Shown piece by piece: positions 43,785-52,804 of a DNA stretch of 64,000 bases. Origin of the DNA: Gluconobacter vitians. Its GTDB lineage: Bacteria > Pseudomonadota > Alphaproteobacteria > Acetobacterales > Acetobacteraceae. Position 1 is the stretch's first letter. Each line of letters starts with the position of its first letter. The position numbers and the translations under genes are program-made. The stretch lies in the NCBI RefSeq assembly GCF_015244565.1, contig NZ_JABCQG010000005.1, positions 124,001 through 188,000 of the forward strand, in the 5' to 3' direction. The notes beneath the pieces are model-generated. The model was given only the letters and a program-made list of their open reading frames with translations. It made no database searches and had not been told where the DNA came from.

Positions 43785-45083
43785 TCAGGACGCTTTGGCA
43801 GCCGCCGCTGCCCGGGCGGCCATCTTTTCCTCTTCGGTCCAGACGCGGCGCTCGCGCACCTTCTGCGGCTTGACCTGCTTGACCGGACCGCCGCCGAGCA
43901 CGGGCGGGCGCATGGTGGAGTTCCGGGCCTCTTCCGAATGCCATTCATGGCTGTCATGAACGTCCAGCGTCCGGCCGATCTCACGCTCTACGGCATGCAG
44001 CCAGGCGCGCTGCTCGGCATCGCACAGCGTGATGGCGAAACCGCTGCGACCCGCACGGCCCGTGCGGCCGATCCGGTGCACATAGCTTTCCGGCAGGCTC
44101 GGCAGATCGTGGTTGATGACATGCGTGACGGTATCGACGTCGATGCCGCGGGCTGCGATATCGGTCGCCACCAGAACCTGAACGTCACCTTCGCGGAACG
44201 CATTCAGGGCACGTTCGCGCTGGCCCTGCGAGCGGTTGCCGTGCAGGGCCTCGGCCGTGATGCCGGATTCCGTCAGGAAGGTGCAGACGTCGTTGGCGAT
44301 GTTCTTCTGCAGCGTGAAGACGACGGCCTGACCGATGCCCGGCGTCCGGAGCTGCGCGAGAAGGGCTGCTTTCTTGTCGGATGCGTTGAGGAACATGACC
44401 GACTGCGCGATCCGGTCCACGGTGCTCGACGGCGGTGCGATCTCGACCTTGGCCGGGTCGCGCAGGAGGCTCTCGACGAGGGCTGCGATGGATTTCGGCA
44501 TCGTTGCGGAAAACAGCACCGTGTGCCGGTCTTCGGGGAGCGTTGCGACAATGCGCTCGATCGGCTTGGCAAAGCCCATGTCCAGCATCTGGTCGGCTTC
44601 ATCCAGCACCAGCGTCTCAAGCTGCGACAGGTCGCACAGGCCCTGTTCGATCAGATCCAGCAGGCGGCCCGGTGCGGCGACGATGATGTCCACGCCCTCT
44701 TCGAGCGCCTTGACCTGATGCACCTGACTGACGCCGCCGAAAATCGTCGTCACGCGTACCGGCTGGTGGCGGCTGAAGCTCTCGAACCCGTCCGCAATCT
44801 GGGAGACCAGCTCGCGTGTGGGAGCCAGAACCAGAACGCGCGCGCCGTTCTTGGGCGCGGGACGGGGCGTTGCTGCGAGCCGGTGCAGCAGCGGGAGTGC
44901 GAAGGAGGCCGTCTTGCCGGTGCCGGTCTGGGCCAGACCGAGCAGGTCACGGCCTTCCAGCAGCAGCGGGATGGATTGGGCCTGAATGGGCGTAGGCTTG
45001 ACGTAACCCGCTTCATCCAGCGCGCGGAGAAGCGTGGGCGCCAGGGCGAGATCGGCAAAAGCCTGGGCAGAAGTCGTGGACAT
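43785..45083 (-). CDS. DEAD-box RNA helicase (RhlE type)
   Basis: The 432-residue ATP-dependent RNA helicase shows all core motifs: Q-motif region PTPIQAQSIPLLL, Walker A AQTGTGKT, PTRELV, DEAD as VLDEADQML, SAT as LFSATMPK, ATDIAARGIDV and HRIGRTGRAG. After the second RecA domain comes a short basic, Ala-rich tail. Family members remodel ribosomal or mRNA structures, often in the cold. It is monocistronic, divergent from nothing close, and lies between infA and an unknown conserved gene 127 bases upstream on the same strand. Confidence 0.94.
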   Translation of the reverse strand: MSTTSAQAFADLALAPTLLRALDEAGYVKPTPIQAQSIPLLLEGRDLLGLAQTGTGKTASFALPLLHRLAATPRPAPKNGARVLVLAPTRELVSQIADGFESFSRHQPVRVTTIFGGVSQVHQVKALEEGVDIIVAAPGRLLDLIEQGLCDLSQLETLVLDEADQMLDMGFAKPIERIVATLPEDRHTVLFSATMPKSIAALVESLLRDPAKVEIAPPSSTVDRIAQSVMFLNASDKKAALLAQLRTPGIGQAVVFTLQKNIANDVCTFLTESGITAEALHGNRSQGQRERALNAFREGDVQVLVATDIAARGIDVDTVTHVINHDLPSLPESYVHRIGRTGRAGRSGFAITLCDAEQRAWLHAVEREIGRTLDVHDSHEWHSEEARNSTMRPPVLGGGPVKQVKPQKVRERRVWTEEEKMAARAAAAAKAS

Positions 45084-45210
45084 GATGAAGCGGCGCCTCC
45101 GGCGCTGAGTAAAGCTGCGCCTGATGGGGCTTCGCGGATTCAGAAAACGGGCTTGTACGAATGATGCCTGTCGTCGTCAACGCAACGAAAGAGCGTGCCG
45201 ACCCGCTCTG

Positions 45211-45651
45211 TCAGGACAGTTTGGAAATATCGCGCATGGCCACGACCAGAGACATGTGTGACGCCAGAAGCCGCTGCGGCAGCGTGGGAAGATAGATCCG
45301 GATGGCCTCAAGCCGTTTGGACTCCGGAAGTGCCGCGAAGGGTGGCCGCGATCCTGGCCCGTCACTGCCCGCATCATAGCTTTTGGCGATTGCGTTCAGG
45401 AGAGACGCGGGAACCGAAGCCAGAAGCGCTCTCTGCGCGGGATTCAGAAGCCGGTCCCGCAGGGGGCCGGAGAGGGTAGGCTCTTCCGCTATTTTCGGTG
45501 GCTCGTAAGGCTTAAGCTGGTTCAGCGGGAATTCGACCTCCACGCCATTGGCCTGCTCCACATAGCCGGTGGCGCCGTCGATATCGACCAACCTGCCGTC
45601 ATGCGTGCCCTTCAGGTCCGAAACATGATCACCGATCGACAACTGGGCCAT
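45211..45651 (-). CDS. Unknown protein with small N-terminal beta domain
   Basis: The 146-residue protein begins MAQLSIGDHVSDLKGTHDG, with a Gly-rich beta stretch (GRLVDIDGATGYVEQANGVEVEFPLNQL) resembling a KOW or SH3-like domain for RNA or protein contacts. The second half is helical and Leu/Ala/Pro-rich (LLNPAQRALLASVPASLL, YLPTLPQRLLASHM). No signal peptide. I do not recognise the family. ATG 45651 has AAGGAGAAA about 8 bases upstream, which makes the start firm. Its neighbourhood near translation and RNA genes hints at an RNA role but proves nothing. Confidence 0.6.
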   Translation of the reverse strand: MAQLSIGDHVSDLKGTHDGRLVDIDGATGYVEQANGVEVEFPLNQLKPYEPPKIAEEPTLSGPLRDRLLNPAQRALLASVPASLLNAIAKSYDAGSDGPGSRPPFAALPESKRLEAIRIYLPTLPQRLLASHMSLVVAMRDISKLS

Positions 45652-46041
45652 GACTGATTTCTCCTTCTCCGCACGGAGCCTAGAGCAGTTCCGGATCGTG
45701 GGTGAAAAATTTCTGCTTCCCGTGCCCGATTTCAAATCCGAAATGCACATGCGACCGTCGTGCGGACTGCATCAAATCCTGCCTTCATGGAAAAAGGGAG
45801 CGAAAAACCACAGGTTGAGGTTCATAAAACTGTCATATCCCCCTCTTTGCTGAATCCGTTATCAGCCCTTGTCGCGGACACCGCGATTACTCCTGTGCCG
45901 GAACTGATCGGGAGGACTAGCTCAGAATTGGCAATAAGGAAGCACCCGCATTTCAGTATGGTACGACCTTTGGTTATGACGGGTTCAGGAAACGATGCAC
46001 GTGCGGGGTGGAGAACGGACGCGTTTCCTGTGAGGGGCATG
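45652..46041. other. Intergenic promoter region of the peroxidase/phosphoesterase unit
   Basis: These 390 bases separate divergent genes and must hold both promoters. The only feature I can name is the Pho-box-like sequence at 45819-45836. A short inverted pair CGCGG-ACAC-CGCG lies near 45876. The + strand frame open here is a continuation of the peroxidase gene without a good start and is not taken as coding. Confidence 0.5.
45819..45836 (+). promoter_or_regulatory. Putative PhoB box
   Basis: GGTTCAT-AAAA-CTGTCAT has the 7-4-7 spacing of a Pho box; the second heptamer is a perfect CTGTCAT, the first matches in its last four bases. It lies about 200 bases upstream of the peroxidase gene and the phosphoesterase behind it, which would fit phosphate-starvation control. 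The weak first half and the distance keep this a suggestion. Confidence 0.4.
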
Positions 46042-47451
46042 ATGCGGACAATGCGGTGTGTCAGTGCAGTCCTTGGCATGACGGTGCTCGGCGCAGGTTG
46101 TGAGGCGCAATCCTCGCCTGTATCGCCTTTGGTGTCTCAGGATGTCTGTGATCCCGCGCCGGATGGCCGGAACCTCTGTCCCCAGACTTTTCATCGCCCC
46201 AGACAGGAGCCCCTGTCGCAGATGGCGCAGATCGGGCGCATGCTGTTTTATGACAGAGCGTTGTCCGGTTCGGGGAAACTGTCCTGCGCCTCCTGTCATG
46301 ATCCGGCGAACCATTACGGGCCGACGGGCGATGCGTCTGTTTTCGACGGCGGGGCGGATCTGCACCGGCAGGGACGACGTGCAATTCCCACACTGACCTA
46401 TCTGGAACGTATGCCACCGTTCAGTATCGGTCCGGATCTGGGAAATGATGATGTGGCTCCGCGCGTCATCGCTGTGCCGAATACGGGCAACCAGCGTGGC
46501 AGCAAAAGTGCGGCGGATACGGCGTCATCTGCTGCGCATATCGTTCCACAGGGCGGGTTGTTCTGGGATGGTCGGGCCGATACGTTTCAGCAGCAGGCGG
46601 GCGGGCCGCTTTTTGATCCCGATGAAATGGCTTCCACGCCGGAGCGTGTTACTGCACGGCTGAACACGGCACCTTACCGTTCGGCTCTTCTTGCGTTGGC
46701 CGGAGCGCGTGGAGAAAAGGATCCTGCCTTCCTGCGTGAAGAGGCGCTGTTTGCGATTGGGCGTTACGAGCTGGAAGACCGTCATTTCCACGAATATTCC
46801 AGCAGGTTTGATGCCTGGCTGGAAGGGAAAGCCCGGTTCACGCCACTCGAACGCGAAGGCTATCTCCTGTTCAACGATCCGCAGAAAGGCAACTGTGCGG
46901 CCTGCCATCTCGACCACGTTACGCGCGATGGCCTGCCGCCGCTTTTCACTGATCATCAGTATGAAGCGCTTGGTGCGCCACGCAACATGGCGATCAGCCG
47001 CAATGCCGTCGCCAGCTATGATGATCTCGGGGTATGCGACAGTCAGCCTGACGGTCGGAAGGCCTTTGCGGCCTATTGCGGGATGTTCGTGACGCCGACC
47101 CTGCGTAACGTCGCAACGCGCCATGTCTTTTTCCATAACGGTGTTTTTCACACGCTCGAAGCTGTTCTGGATTTTTATGCTGTGCGGGACCTTGAGCTAG
47201 AAAAATTCTATCCCCGCAGAGCGGATGGAAAAATCGATGTCTATAACGATATTCCGGAACAATATCGTTCCAATATTGACACGATAGATGCGCCCTTTGA
47301 TCGCAAGTCCGGAGAGACGCCGGCGTTAACCGAAAACGAGCGCCGGGCGGTCATCGCGTTTCTCGGCACGCTGACAGATACGGATGCTCCGGCTGTGGCT
47401 CCTGCGGTGGACACCGTCACGGGACAGGCAGGGAAACGACAGGATGGATGA
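46042..47451 (+). CDS. Di-haem cytochrome c peroxidase family protein
   Basis: The 469-residue exported protein has two c-type haem sites, SCASCHDP (about residue 80) and NCAACHLDH (about 285), as in MauG/CcpA-type peroxidases. Other family marks are a tryptophan-rich WDGRADTFQQQAGGPLFDPDEM and a C-terminal VTPTLRNVATRHVFFHNGVFHTLEAVLDFY. The N-terminus (MRTMRCVSAVLGMTVLGAGC) is a signal peptide, perhaps lipid-anchored at the cysteine though the box is not canonical. It would reduce hydrogen peroxide in the periplasm with electrons from cytochrome c. GAGGGG lies just upstream of ATG 46039/46042. The phosphoesterase gene follows by about 100 bases. Confidence 0.88.
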   Translation: MRTMRCVSAVLGMTVLGAGCEAQSSPVSPLVSQDVCDPAPDGRNLCPQTFHRPRQEPLSQMAQIGRMLFYDRALSGSGKLSCASCHDPANHYGPTGDASVFDGGADLHRQGRRAIPTLTYLERMPPFSIGPDLGNDDVAPRVIAVPNTGNQRGSKSAADTASSAAHIVPQGGLFWDGRADTFQQQAGGPLFDPDEMASTPERVTARLNTAPYRSALLALAGARGEKDPAFLREEALFAIGRYELEDRHFHEYSSRFDAWLEGKARFTPLEREGYLLFNDPQKGNCAACHLDHVTRDGLPPLFTDHQYEALGAPRNMAISRNAVASYDDLGVCDSQPDGRKAFAAYCGMFVTPTLRNVATRHVFFHNGVFHTLEAVLDFYAVRDLELEKFYPRRADGKIDVYNDIPEQYRSNIDTIDAPFDRKSGETPALTENERRAVIAFLGTLTDTDAPAVAPAVDTVTGQAGKRQDG

Positions 47452-47554
47452 CATGCTCCACAAACCAGAAGCATTCGGACGAACGATGGACGTGGGGTTC
47501 AGAATGTTTGTCAAACCGTTCAATCGTAGTGAGGAAAGGTTCCGTAAAGTGTTC

Positions 47555-49186
47555 ATGAAGCGCGTACAACGAGCAAAATCCGGCCTGGCCGTCCTTCTGT
47601 CCGGCTCCATTCTTTTTCCATCCGTGGGGCTGGCGGCGTCTTCCTCTGTGGCTGAGACCTATCAGACTGCGACGCCTATCAAGCATGTCGTGGTGATATT
47701 TCAGGAAAACCGTTCCTTCGACCATTATTTCGCGACATATCCCAAGGCGGCGAATGTGAGCGGTGAACCGGCTTTTACGGCGTTGGCGGATACGCCTTCT
47801 GTCAATAATCTCACGAGCGCAAATCTCCTTACGAATAATCCGAATTCCAGTCTGGCGAACGGGGCGGGAGCAGCGCTTCCGTTCCGCATTGACCGGACGC
47901 AGGCGAATACGGCGGACCAGAATCACAGCTACACGCCGGAGCAGCAGGCTTACGACACCGGGAAGATGGATCTGTTTCCAAAATATACCGGATCAGCAAC
48001 ATCCGGGAGTTCCGGTGCTTTCGGGACAAAGGGGCAGGTCCTGGGGTATTTTGATGGCAACACGGTCACGGCGCTCTGGAATTACGCCCAGCATTACGCG
48101 ATGAGCGACAATAACTGGAGCGATACATACGGCCCGTCCACGCCGGGTGCGCTTGAGGTTGTGGCTGGCCAGACTAATGGTCTTCAGCCTATTGCGGGCA
48201 ACATGCTCGGCAAGGCCTACATTCATGACGGACAGGGCGGATACACCCTGATCAACGATGAGGATCCGGCTTACGATCGCTGCTCGACCCCGTCACAGGT
48301 GCTGATCAATGCCAAAAATATTGGCGATCTGCTGAACGAGAAGGGAATTTCCTGGGGCGGTTTCATGGGCGGCTTTGATCTGACGCTCACGAACGCGAAC
48401 AGCACCACGGGGTGCAGTCGCAGTACCTATTCCGAGACGGTGGGAACCCGTACGGACTATGTTCCGCATCATGCCTGGTTCCAGTATTTCGCGAGTACGG
48501 CCAATCCGACGCATGCCCGACCGAACTCCGTAGCTTCAATCGGCTTCAGTTCGATCCCCGGCACTGCAACGCGGGAACCGGCCAACCATCAGTATGATAT
48601 CAAGGATTTCTATACGGCCGTAAAAGCGGGGAATTTCCCCGCGGTCTCCTATATCAAGATGCCGGCCTATCAGGACGGTCATCCTGGCAATTCGGACCCG
48701 CTGGAGGAACAGAACGGTATCGTAACGCTCGTGAATTTTATCCAGAGCCAGCCGGAATGGGCCAGCACGGCGATCATTATCGACTATGATGACTCCGACG
48801 GCTGGTACGATCATGCGTTCCACAAACCGCTCTGGGGCTCGTTCGACAGTGCTGCGGATCAGCTCAACGGCCCCGGAATCTGCGGAACCGCAGGATCAGC
48901 TCCGAAGGGTGTGGCGGGCAAGCCGGTCAATGGCCGTTGCGGGCCGGGAACGCGCATCCCGCTTATCGTGATCTCGCCCTATGCCCGCCGCAATTTTGTC
49001 AGTCATGATCTGACGAGTCAGGCCTCCGTGGTGCGCTTCATCGAAGACAACTGGCTGGGCGGAAAGCGCCTTGGTGGCGGCTCGTTTGATGCGGCCGCGG
49101 GCCAGATCAATACGATGTTCGACTTCACGCAGCCGCCGAACACCACGCCTCTGGTTCTGGACCCGGATACGGGCTCGCTCCGGTAA
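47555..49186 (+). CDS. Exported phosphoesterase (phospholipase C / acid phosphatase AcpA family)
   Basis: The 543-residue protein begins with a signal peptide (MKRVQRAKSGLAVLLSGSILFPSVGLAA) and the PF04185 start IKHVVVIFQENRSFDHYFATYP, where Glu-Asn and Asp/His bind metals. Further motifs are DNNWSDTYGPSTPG, NATGCS-type middle parts, YIKMPAYQDGHPGNSDPLEEQ and IIIDYDDSDGWYDHAFH near residue 405, ending in a RIPLIVISPYARRNFV region. Such enzymes cleave phosphomonoesters or phospholipids in the periplasm or outside. ATG 47555 gives a normal signal peptide but weak binding site; ATGs at 47444 and 47504 are possible. It is likely co-transcribed with the peroxidase. Confidence 0.85.
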   Translation: MKRVQRAKSGLAVLLSGSILFPSVGLAASSSVAETYQTATPIKHVVVIFQENRSFDHYFATYPKAANVSGEPAFTALADTPSVNNLTSANLLTNNPNSSLANGAGAALPFRIDRTQANTADQNHSYTPEQQAYDTGKMDLFPKYTGSATSGSSGAFGTKGQVLGYFDGNTVTALWNYAQHYAMSDNNWSDTYGPSTPGALEVVAGQTNGLQPIAGNMLGKAYIHDGQGGYTLINDEDPAYDRCSTPSQVLINAKNIGDLLNEKGISWGGFMGGFDLTLTNANSTTGCSRSTYSETVGTRTDYVPHHAWFQYFASTANPTHARPNSVASIGFSSIPGTATREPANHQYDIKDFYTAVKAGNFPAVSYIKMPAYQDGHPGNSDPLEEQNGIVTLVNFIQSQPEWASTAIIIDYDDSDGWYDHAFHKPLWGSFDSAADQLNGPGICGTAGSAPKGVAGKPVNGRCGPGTRIPLIVISPYARRNFVSHDLTSQASVVRFIEDNWLGGKRLGGGSFDAAAGQINTMFDFTQPPNTTPLVLDPDTGSLR

Positions 49187-49197
49187 AGCGGGATGTT

Positions 49198-49221
49198 CCG
49201 GGAGGTGTCAGAGCCTCCCGG
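49198..49221. terminator. Hairpin between convergent phosphoesterase and hisD genes
   Basis: CCGGGAGG (49198-49205) and CCTCCCGG (49214-49221) form a perfect 8-bp stem with an 8-base loop, 12 bases after the phosphoesterase stop and 13 before the hisD stop. It could end both transcripts, though no T-run is present on either side. Confidence 0.6.
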
Positions 49222-49233
49222 GTGGAGGCTGGA

Positions 49234-50526
49234 TCAGTTCTTTTCCAGCCGGACCGACAGGCTCAGCGCATGGGCGTCCAGCCCTTCGGCCTTGGCCAGC
49301 GCCACACCGGCCGGGCCGATCCGGCGCAGGCCTGCTTCGTCGGCTTCGATGGTGGTGGTGCGCTTGATAAAGTCGAAGACCGACAGGCCGGAGGCGAAAC
49401 GCGCCGTGCGGCTGGTCGGCAGGACGTGGTTCGGGCCGCCGACATAATCGCCCACGGCTTCGGGGCAGAAGCGGCCCATGAAAATCGCGCCTGCATGGCG
49501 GATCATGGCCGAGAACTCGCGCGGGGCGTCGAGCATGACTTCCAGATGCTCGGGGGCGAGTGCGTTGACGATTTCGGCGGCTTCCTCAAGTGAGCGCACC
49601 ACGATGATCGCGCCATGATCGTCCCAGCTTTTTGAGGCGATGGCCGTGCGAGGGAGCGTTTCCAGCTCCGTGCGGACGGCTTCGGCAGCACGCTCGGCAA
49701 AGGCGGCATCCGTCGTGATGAGGATGGCCTGGGCCTGTTCGTCATGTTCGGCCTGCGCGAGCAGATCGAGCGCAACAAGACGCGGATCGTTCTGGCCATC
49801 GGCGACGACCACGACCTCGGACGGACCGGCGATGCTGTCGATGCCGACATGCCCGAAGACCTGCCGCTTGGCTTCTGCAACATACGCATTGCCGGGACCG
49901 ACGATGCGGTCCACGGGCGCGATAAGATCCGTACCAAACGCCATAGCGCCCACGGCCTGCGCGCCACCGATGCGATAGATTTCCTCGACGCCACAGAGCT
50001 GTGCGGCCGCGAGAACCAGCGGGTTCAGCACGCCGTCCGGAGACGGCACGCACATGGCCAGCCGCTTCACACCCGCCACACGCGCGGGCAGGGCGTTCAT
50101 CAGGACGGAAGACGGATAGGCCGCTTTGCCGCCGGGAACATACAGCCCGACCGCATCCAGCGGGGTCCAGCGCATACCGAGCCGGATTCCGTCTTCGTCC
50201 GTGAAGTCCAGATCCTTCGGCATCTGGGCAGCGTGGAACGTCTCGATCCGGCGGGCGGCGGTGCGCAGGGCGTCCATCAGGTCAGCAGGGACGCGCGCGG
50301 CTTCGGACGCGATTTCTTCTGCGCTGATCCGCAGCTTTTCGGCTGGCAGGGTCAGGCGATCAAAGCGGGCGGTGTAATCGCACAGGGCTTCATCGCCCCG
50401 GCTGCGGACGTCAGTGAGGATGGCGCGGACCGGCTCGGCCACGCTGCGTTCGTCGCTGCCGCGCGCGGCAAGTAGTGTTGCGAAGTCTTCGGAAAAACCG
50501 GCAGCGGACGTATCGAGGCGTTTCAT
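49234..50526 (-). CDS. hisD: Histidinol dehydrogenase
   Basis: The 430-residue zinc enzyme oxidises L-histidinol twice to histidine, the last step of histidine synthesis. Typical stretches are GLYVPGGKAAYPSSVLMNALPARVAGV, VDRIVGPGNAYVAEAKRQVFG, DSIAGPSEVVVVADG, AEHDEQAQAILIT and the catalytic-histidine region NHVLPTSRTARFASGLSVFDF. Its ATG shares a base with the hisG stop (TGATG), so translation is coupled. No other his gene is nearby. Confidence 0.97.
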   Translation of the reverse strand: MKRLDTSAAGFSEDFATLLAARGSDERSVAEPVRAILTDVRSRGDEALCDYTARFDRLTLPAEKLRISAEEIASEAARVPADLMDALRTAARRIETFHAAQMPKDLDFTDEDGIRLGMRWTPLDAVGLYVPGGKAAYPSSVLMNALPARVAGVKRLAMCVPSPDGVLNPLVLAAAQLCGVEEIYRIGGAQAVGAMAFGTDLIAPVDRIVGPGNAYVAEAKRQVFGHVGIDSIAGPSEVVVVADGQNDPRLVALDLLAQAEHDEQAQAILITTDAAFAERAAEAVRTELETLPRTAIASKSWDDHGAIIVVRSLEEAAEIVNALAPEHLEVMLDAPREFSAMIRHAGAIFMGRFCPEAVGDYVGGPNHVLPTSRTARFASGLSVFDFIKRTTTIEADEAGLRRIGPAGVALAKAEGLDAHALSLSVRLEKN

Positions 50527-51251
50527 CAGGCGGCTTCCTCCGTGTTCAGGGCGGCGCGGAAGCGTTCGATCAGGGCGCTGATTTCTTCAGGGCGGGTCTT
50601 GAGTGCGACGCGGTTGACAATCAGGCGGCTCGTGACATGCGCGATGGTCTCGGTTTCCATCAGGCCATTGGCGCGCAGTGTGGAGCCGGTATCGACCAGA
50701 TCGACGATCACGCTCGCCAGATCCAGCGTCGGTGCCAGTTCCATCGCACCATTCAGATGCACGATCTCGGCGTTGATGGCGCGGGACGCGAAATGGCGGC
50801 GGGCGATGGTCGGGTATTTCGTGGCAACGCGCAGGCGGGACTGACCGGTTGCAGGATCCTCGACCATGGTCTTGGGGCGTGCGACGGAAATGCGGCAGCC
50901 GCCAATGCCCAGATCGAGCGGCGCATAGATGTCCGGATAATCGAACTCCATCAGCACATCCGCACCGCAGACGCCGATATCGGCGCCCCCATAGGCCACG
51001 AAGGTCGCGACATCGAAGGAGCGGACCCGGACCACATCCAGATTCGGATTGGACGTGCCAAAGCGCAGGCGGCGGCTGCTTTCCGTCAGGCAGTCTGGAT
51101 CGGGCTCGATGCCCGTGCGCGTCAGGACGGGGGCCAGCGCCTTGAGGATACGCCCTTTCGGGAGCGCCAGGATCAGGGGTGAGTCACTGCGGACAGCGAG
51201 GTCCGCTCCGGTCTGGAGGCCGTTTCCGGTCCCGTTCTGGGGCGCTGTCAT
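50526..51251 (-). CDS. hisG: ATP phosphoribosyltransferase, short form
   Basis: The 241-residue enzyme begins histidine synthesis by joining ATP and PRPP. It shows LPKGRILKALAPVLTRTGIEPD, DVATFVAYGGADIGVCGADVL and a PRPP-type loop in VDLVDTGSTLRANGL. The length is that of the short HisG form, which lacks the C-terminal regulatory domain and normally needs HisZ for activity; hisZ is not in the window. It is followed by hisD with a one-base overlap. Confidence 0.95.
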   Translation of the reverse strand: MTAPQNGTGNGLQTGADLAVRSDSPLILALPKGRILKALAPVLTRTGIEPDPDCLTESSRRLRFGTSNPNLDVVRVRSFDVATFVAYGGADIGVCGADVLMEFDYPDIYAPLDLGIGGCRISVARPKTMVEDPATGQSRLRVATKYPTIARRHFASRAINAEIVHLNGAMELAPTLDLASVIVDLVDTGSTLRANGLMETETIAHVTSRLIVNRVALKTRPEEISALIERFRAALNTEEAA

Positions 51252-51411
51252 GAAGTGTCTTTCCCTTGCCGTCCGCAGCCACTGAGAGAATGGCAGGCCA
51301 TATCACGAAGCCGCAGTCTTCCCAAGTTCCCCAAAGGAATTTCCAGCCTCGGTGAGGGCCGGATGCGAATTTTCTTGACGTCCGGAAGCGCCGTCGCTCA
51401 ATCTTGTATGC

Positions 51412-51819
51412 ATGTCTGCCAACATAGAAACATTGCTGTTTCCCACGCCCCTGTCGGATACGAGCGGCCTGCCGCTTCGGGTCCAGCTCCGGGAACGTGT
51501 GCTGGCGGCCATCGGCTCGGGTCTCCTTGGTCCAGGGGATCGTCTGCCGACCATGCGTGCCCTGGCGGTCCATCTGCGGGTGGATCTCAACACCGTACAG
51601 CGGGCCTATGCCGAGCTGGAACGACTGGGGGCCATCCAGACCTTCCGGGCGCGTGGCAGCTTCGTCAGCGACATGCCACCGCCACCGGATGAAGAGCGCC
51701 GGGCGGCGGACATCCGGGATCTGGCCGCGTCCACGATCGCCCGGTGCCAGGCGCTGGGTCTGGAGCCCGAAGCGGTTCTTCAGGCCATGCGTGATCTTCT
51801 TTCCCTGCCCAATCCCTGA
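51412..51819 (+). CDS. GntR-family regulator (YtrA type)
   Basis: The 135-residue protein has an N-terminal winged helix (about 20-80): PLRVQLRERVLAAIGSGLLGPGDRLPTMRALAVHLRVDLNTVQRAYAELERLG, ending FRARGSFVSDM, the common end of GntR wings. The remaining 50 residues form a short helical tail as in YtrA-type repressors, which lack a ligand-binding domain. It starts 160 bases from divergent hisG and ends 28 bases before the slipin gene, which is its most likely target and co-transcript. Confidence 0.87.
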   Translation: MSANIETLLFPTPLSDTSGLPLRVQLRERVLAAIGSGLLGPGDRLPTMRALAVHLRVDLNTVQRAYAELERLGAIQTFRARGSFVSDMPPPPDEERRAADIRDLAASTIARCQALGLEPEAVLQAMRDLLSLPNP

Positions 51820-51847
51820 TGCCGAAAGACGGCGTTTCGAAAGGCTG

Positions 51848-52804
51848 ATGTCCATGCCGGAGTTTCCTGTTTTCCCGTCCCTTTCGCCGCTTCGTACCGC
51901 AGGGAACCGGTCGCGCCTGCCCGTCAATACGGTCGCGGCATCCATCGCGGGCGCGATCCTGCTCGCCGCTGCCGGTCTGACGGCCCTGACAGAGGCTCCC
52001 GGATGGGCTGTCGGTGGGGTTATTCTGGCGCTGCTGGTACTGATGTCCCTGCGGATGTGCAATTCCTGGCAGCGCGTTCTGGTCCTGCGGGCGGGAAAAA
52101 TTCAGGGTCTGCGCGGCCCGGGCCTGTTCATGATCGTGCCGTTCCTCGACCAGATTGACGCCGTCGTGGACCAGCGCATTCGCACCGTGCCGGTCCATAC
52201 GCGACAGACCCTGACGCGCGATACGACGCCGGTGGATGTGGATGCGGTCGTGTTCTGGATGGTGCATGACCCGCTGCGGGCGATCACGGAACTCGACAAT
52301 TATGAAGGTTCGGTGTCGATGGTCGCGCTGACGACCCTGCGCGAGGTGGTGAGCAGTTCGGATCTCGCCACGTTGCTGGAAGACCGGCGTCGTATCGACG
52401 GGGAGTTGCGGGACCTTATTGAAATCAAGACGCGCGAATGGGGTGTGACGGTTCAGGCCGTCGAAATCCGTGACGTGCAGCTTCCCGACAGTCTTCAGGA
52501 CGCCATGAGCCGTCAGGCCCAGGCTGAACGTGAGCGCGCTGCCCGCGTCACGCTGGCTTCGGCGGAACGGGAAGTGGCGCATGAACTGGCACTGGCGGCG
52601 AAGACCTACGAGGCTTCACCAATCGCGCTTCAGATCCTGCAGATCAACCGCATCTTCGAAATGAACAAGAACCGCGGCACCACCATCCTGATGCCGACCA
52701 CCATGGCGGATTCGATGACCACTGCCACGGCCTTTGCCGCCGCAATGCAGACGGTCCAGCCGGAAGCGGCGCCTCCGGCGGCCGAGAGCGAGGTCAGCGA
52801 CTGA
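51848..52804 (+). CDS. SPFH/band-7 membrane protein (slipin)
   Basis: The 318-residue protein has two membrane segments (about 35-70), then the SPFH domain: SWQRVLVLRAGKIQGLRGPGLFMIVPFLDQIDAVVDQRIRTV, VDVDAVVFWMVHDP and LREVVSSSDLATLLEDRRRIDGELRDLIEIKTREWGV, which match stomatin/slipin. A coiled segment follows (QAQAERERAARVTLASAEREVAHEL). Slipins form membrane rings or scaffolds and often accompany NfeD proteases; no nfeD gene is present. ATG 51848 has AAGG 4 bases upstream. Its stop overlaps the gmk stop, tail to tail, by 11 bases. Confidence 0.88.
   Translation: MSMPEFPVFPSLSPLRTAGNRSRLPVNTVAASIAGAILLAAAGLTALTEAPGWAVGGVILALLVLMSLRMCNSWQRVLVLRAGKIQGLRGPGLFMIVPFLDQIDAVVDQRIRTVPVHTRQTLTRDTTPVDVDAVVFWMVHDPLRAITELDNYEGSVSMVALTTLREVVSSSDLATLLEDRRRIDGELRDLIEIKTREWGVTVQAVEIRDVQLPDSLQDAMSRQAQAERERAARVTLASAEREVAHELALAAKTYEASPIALQILQINRIFEMNKNRGTTILMPTTMADSMTTATAFAAAMQTVQPEAAPPAAESEVSD

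Noticed and set aside
43725-45164. 479-codon + strand open frame opposite the DEAD-box helicase gene
   Set aside because: It is antisense to a gene with all helicase motifs, has no recognisable domain and arises from the GC-rich codon pattern.
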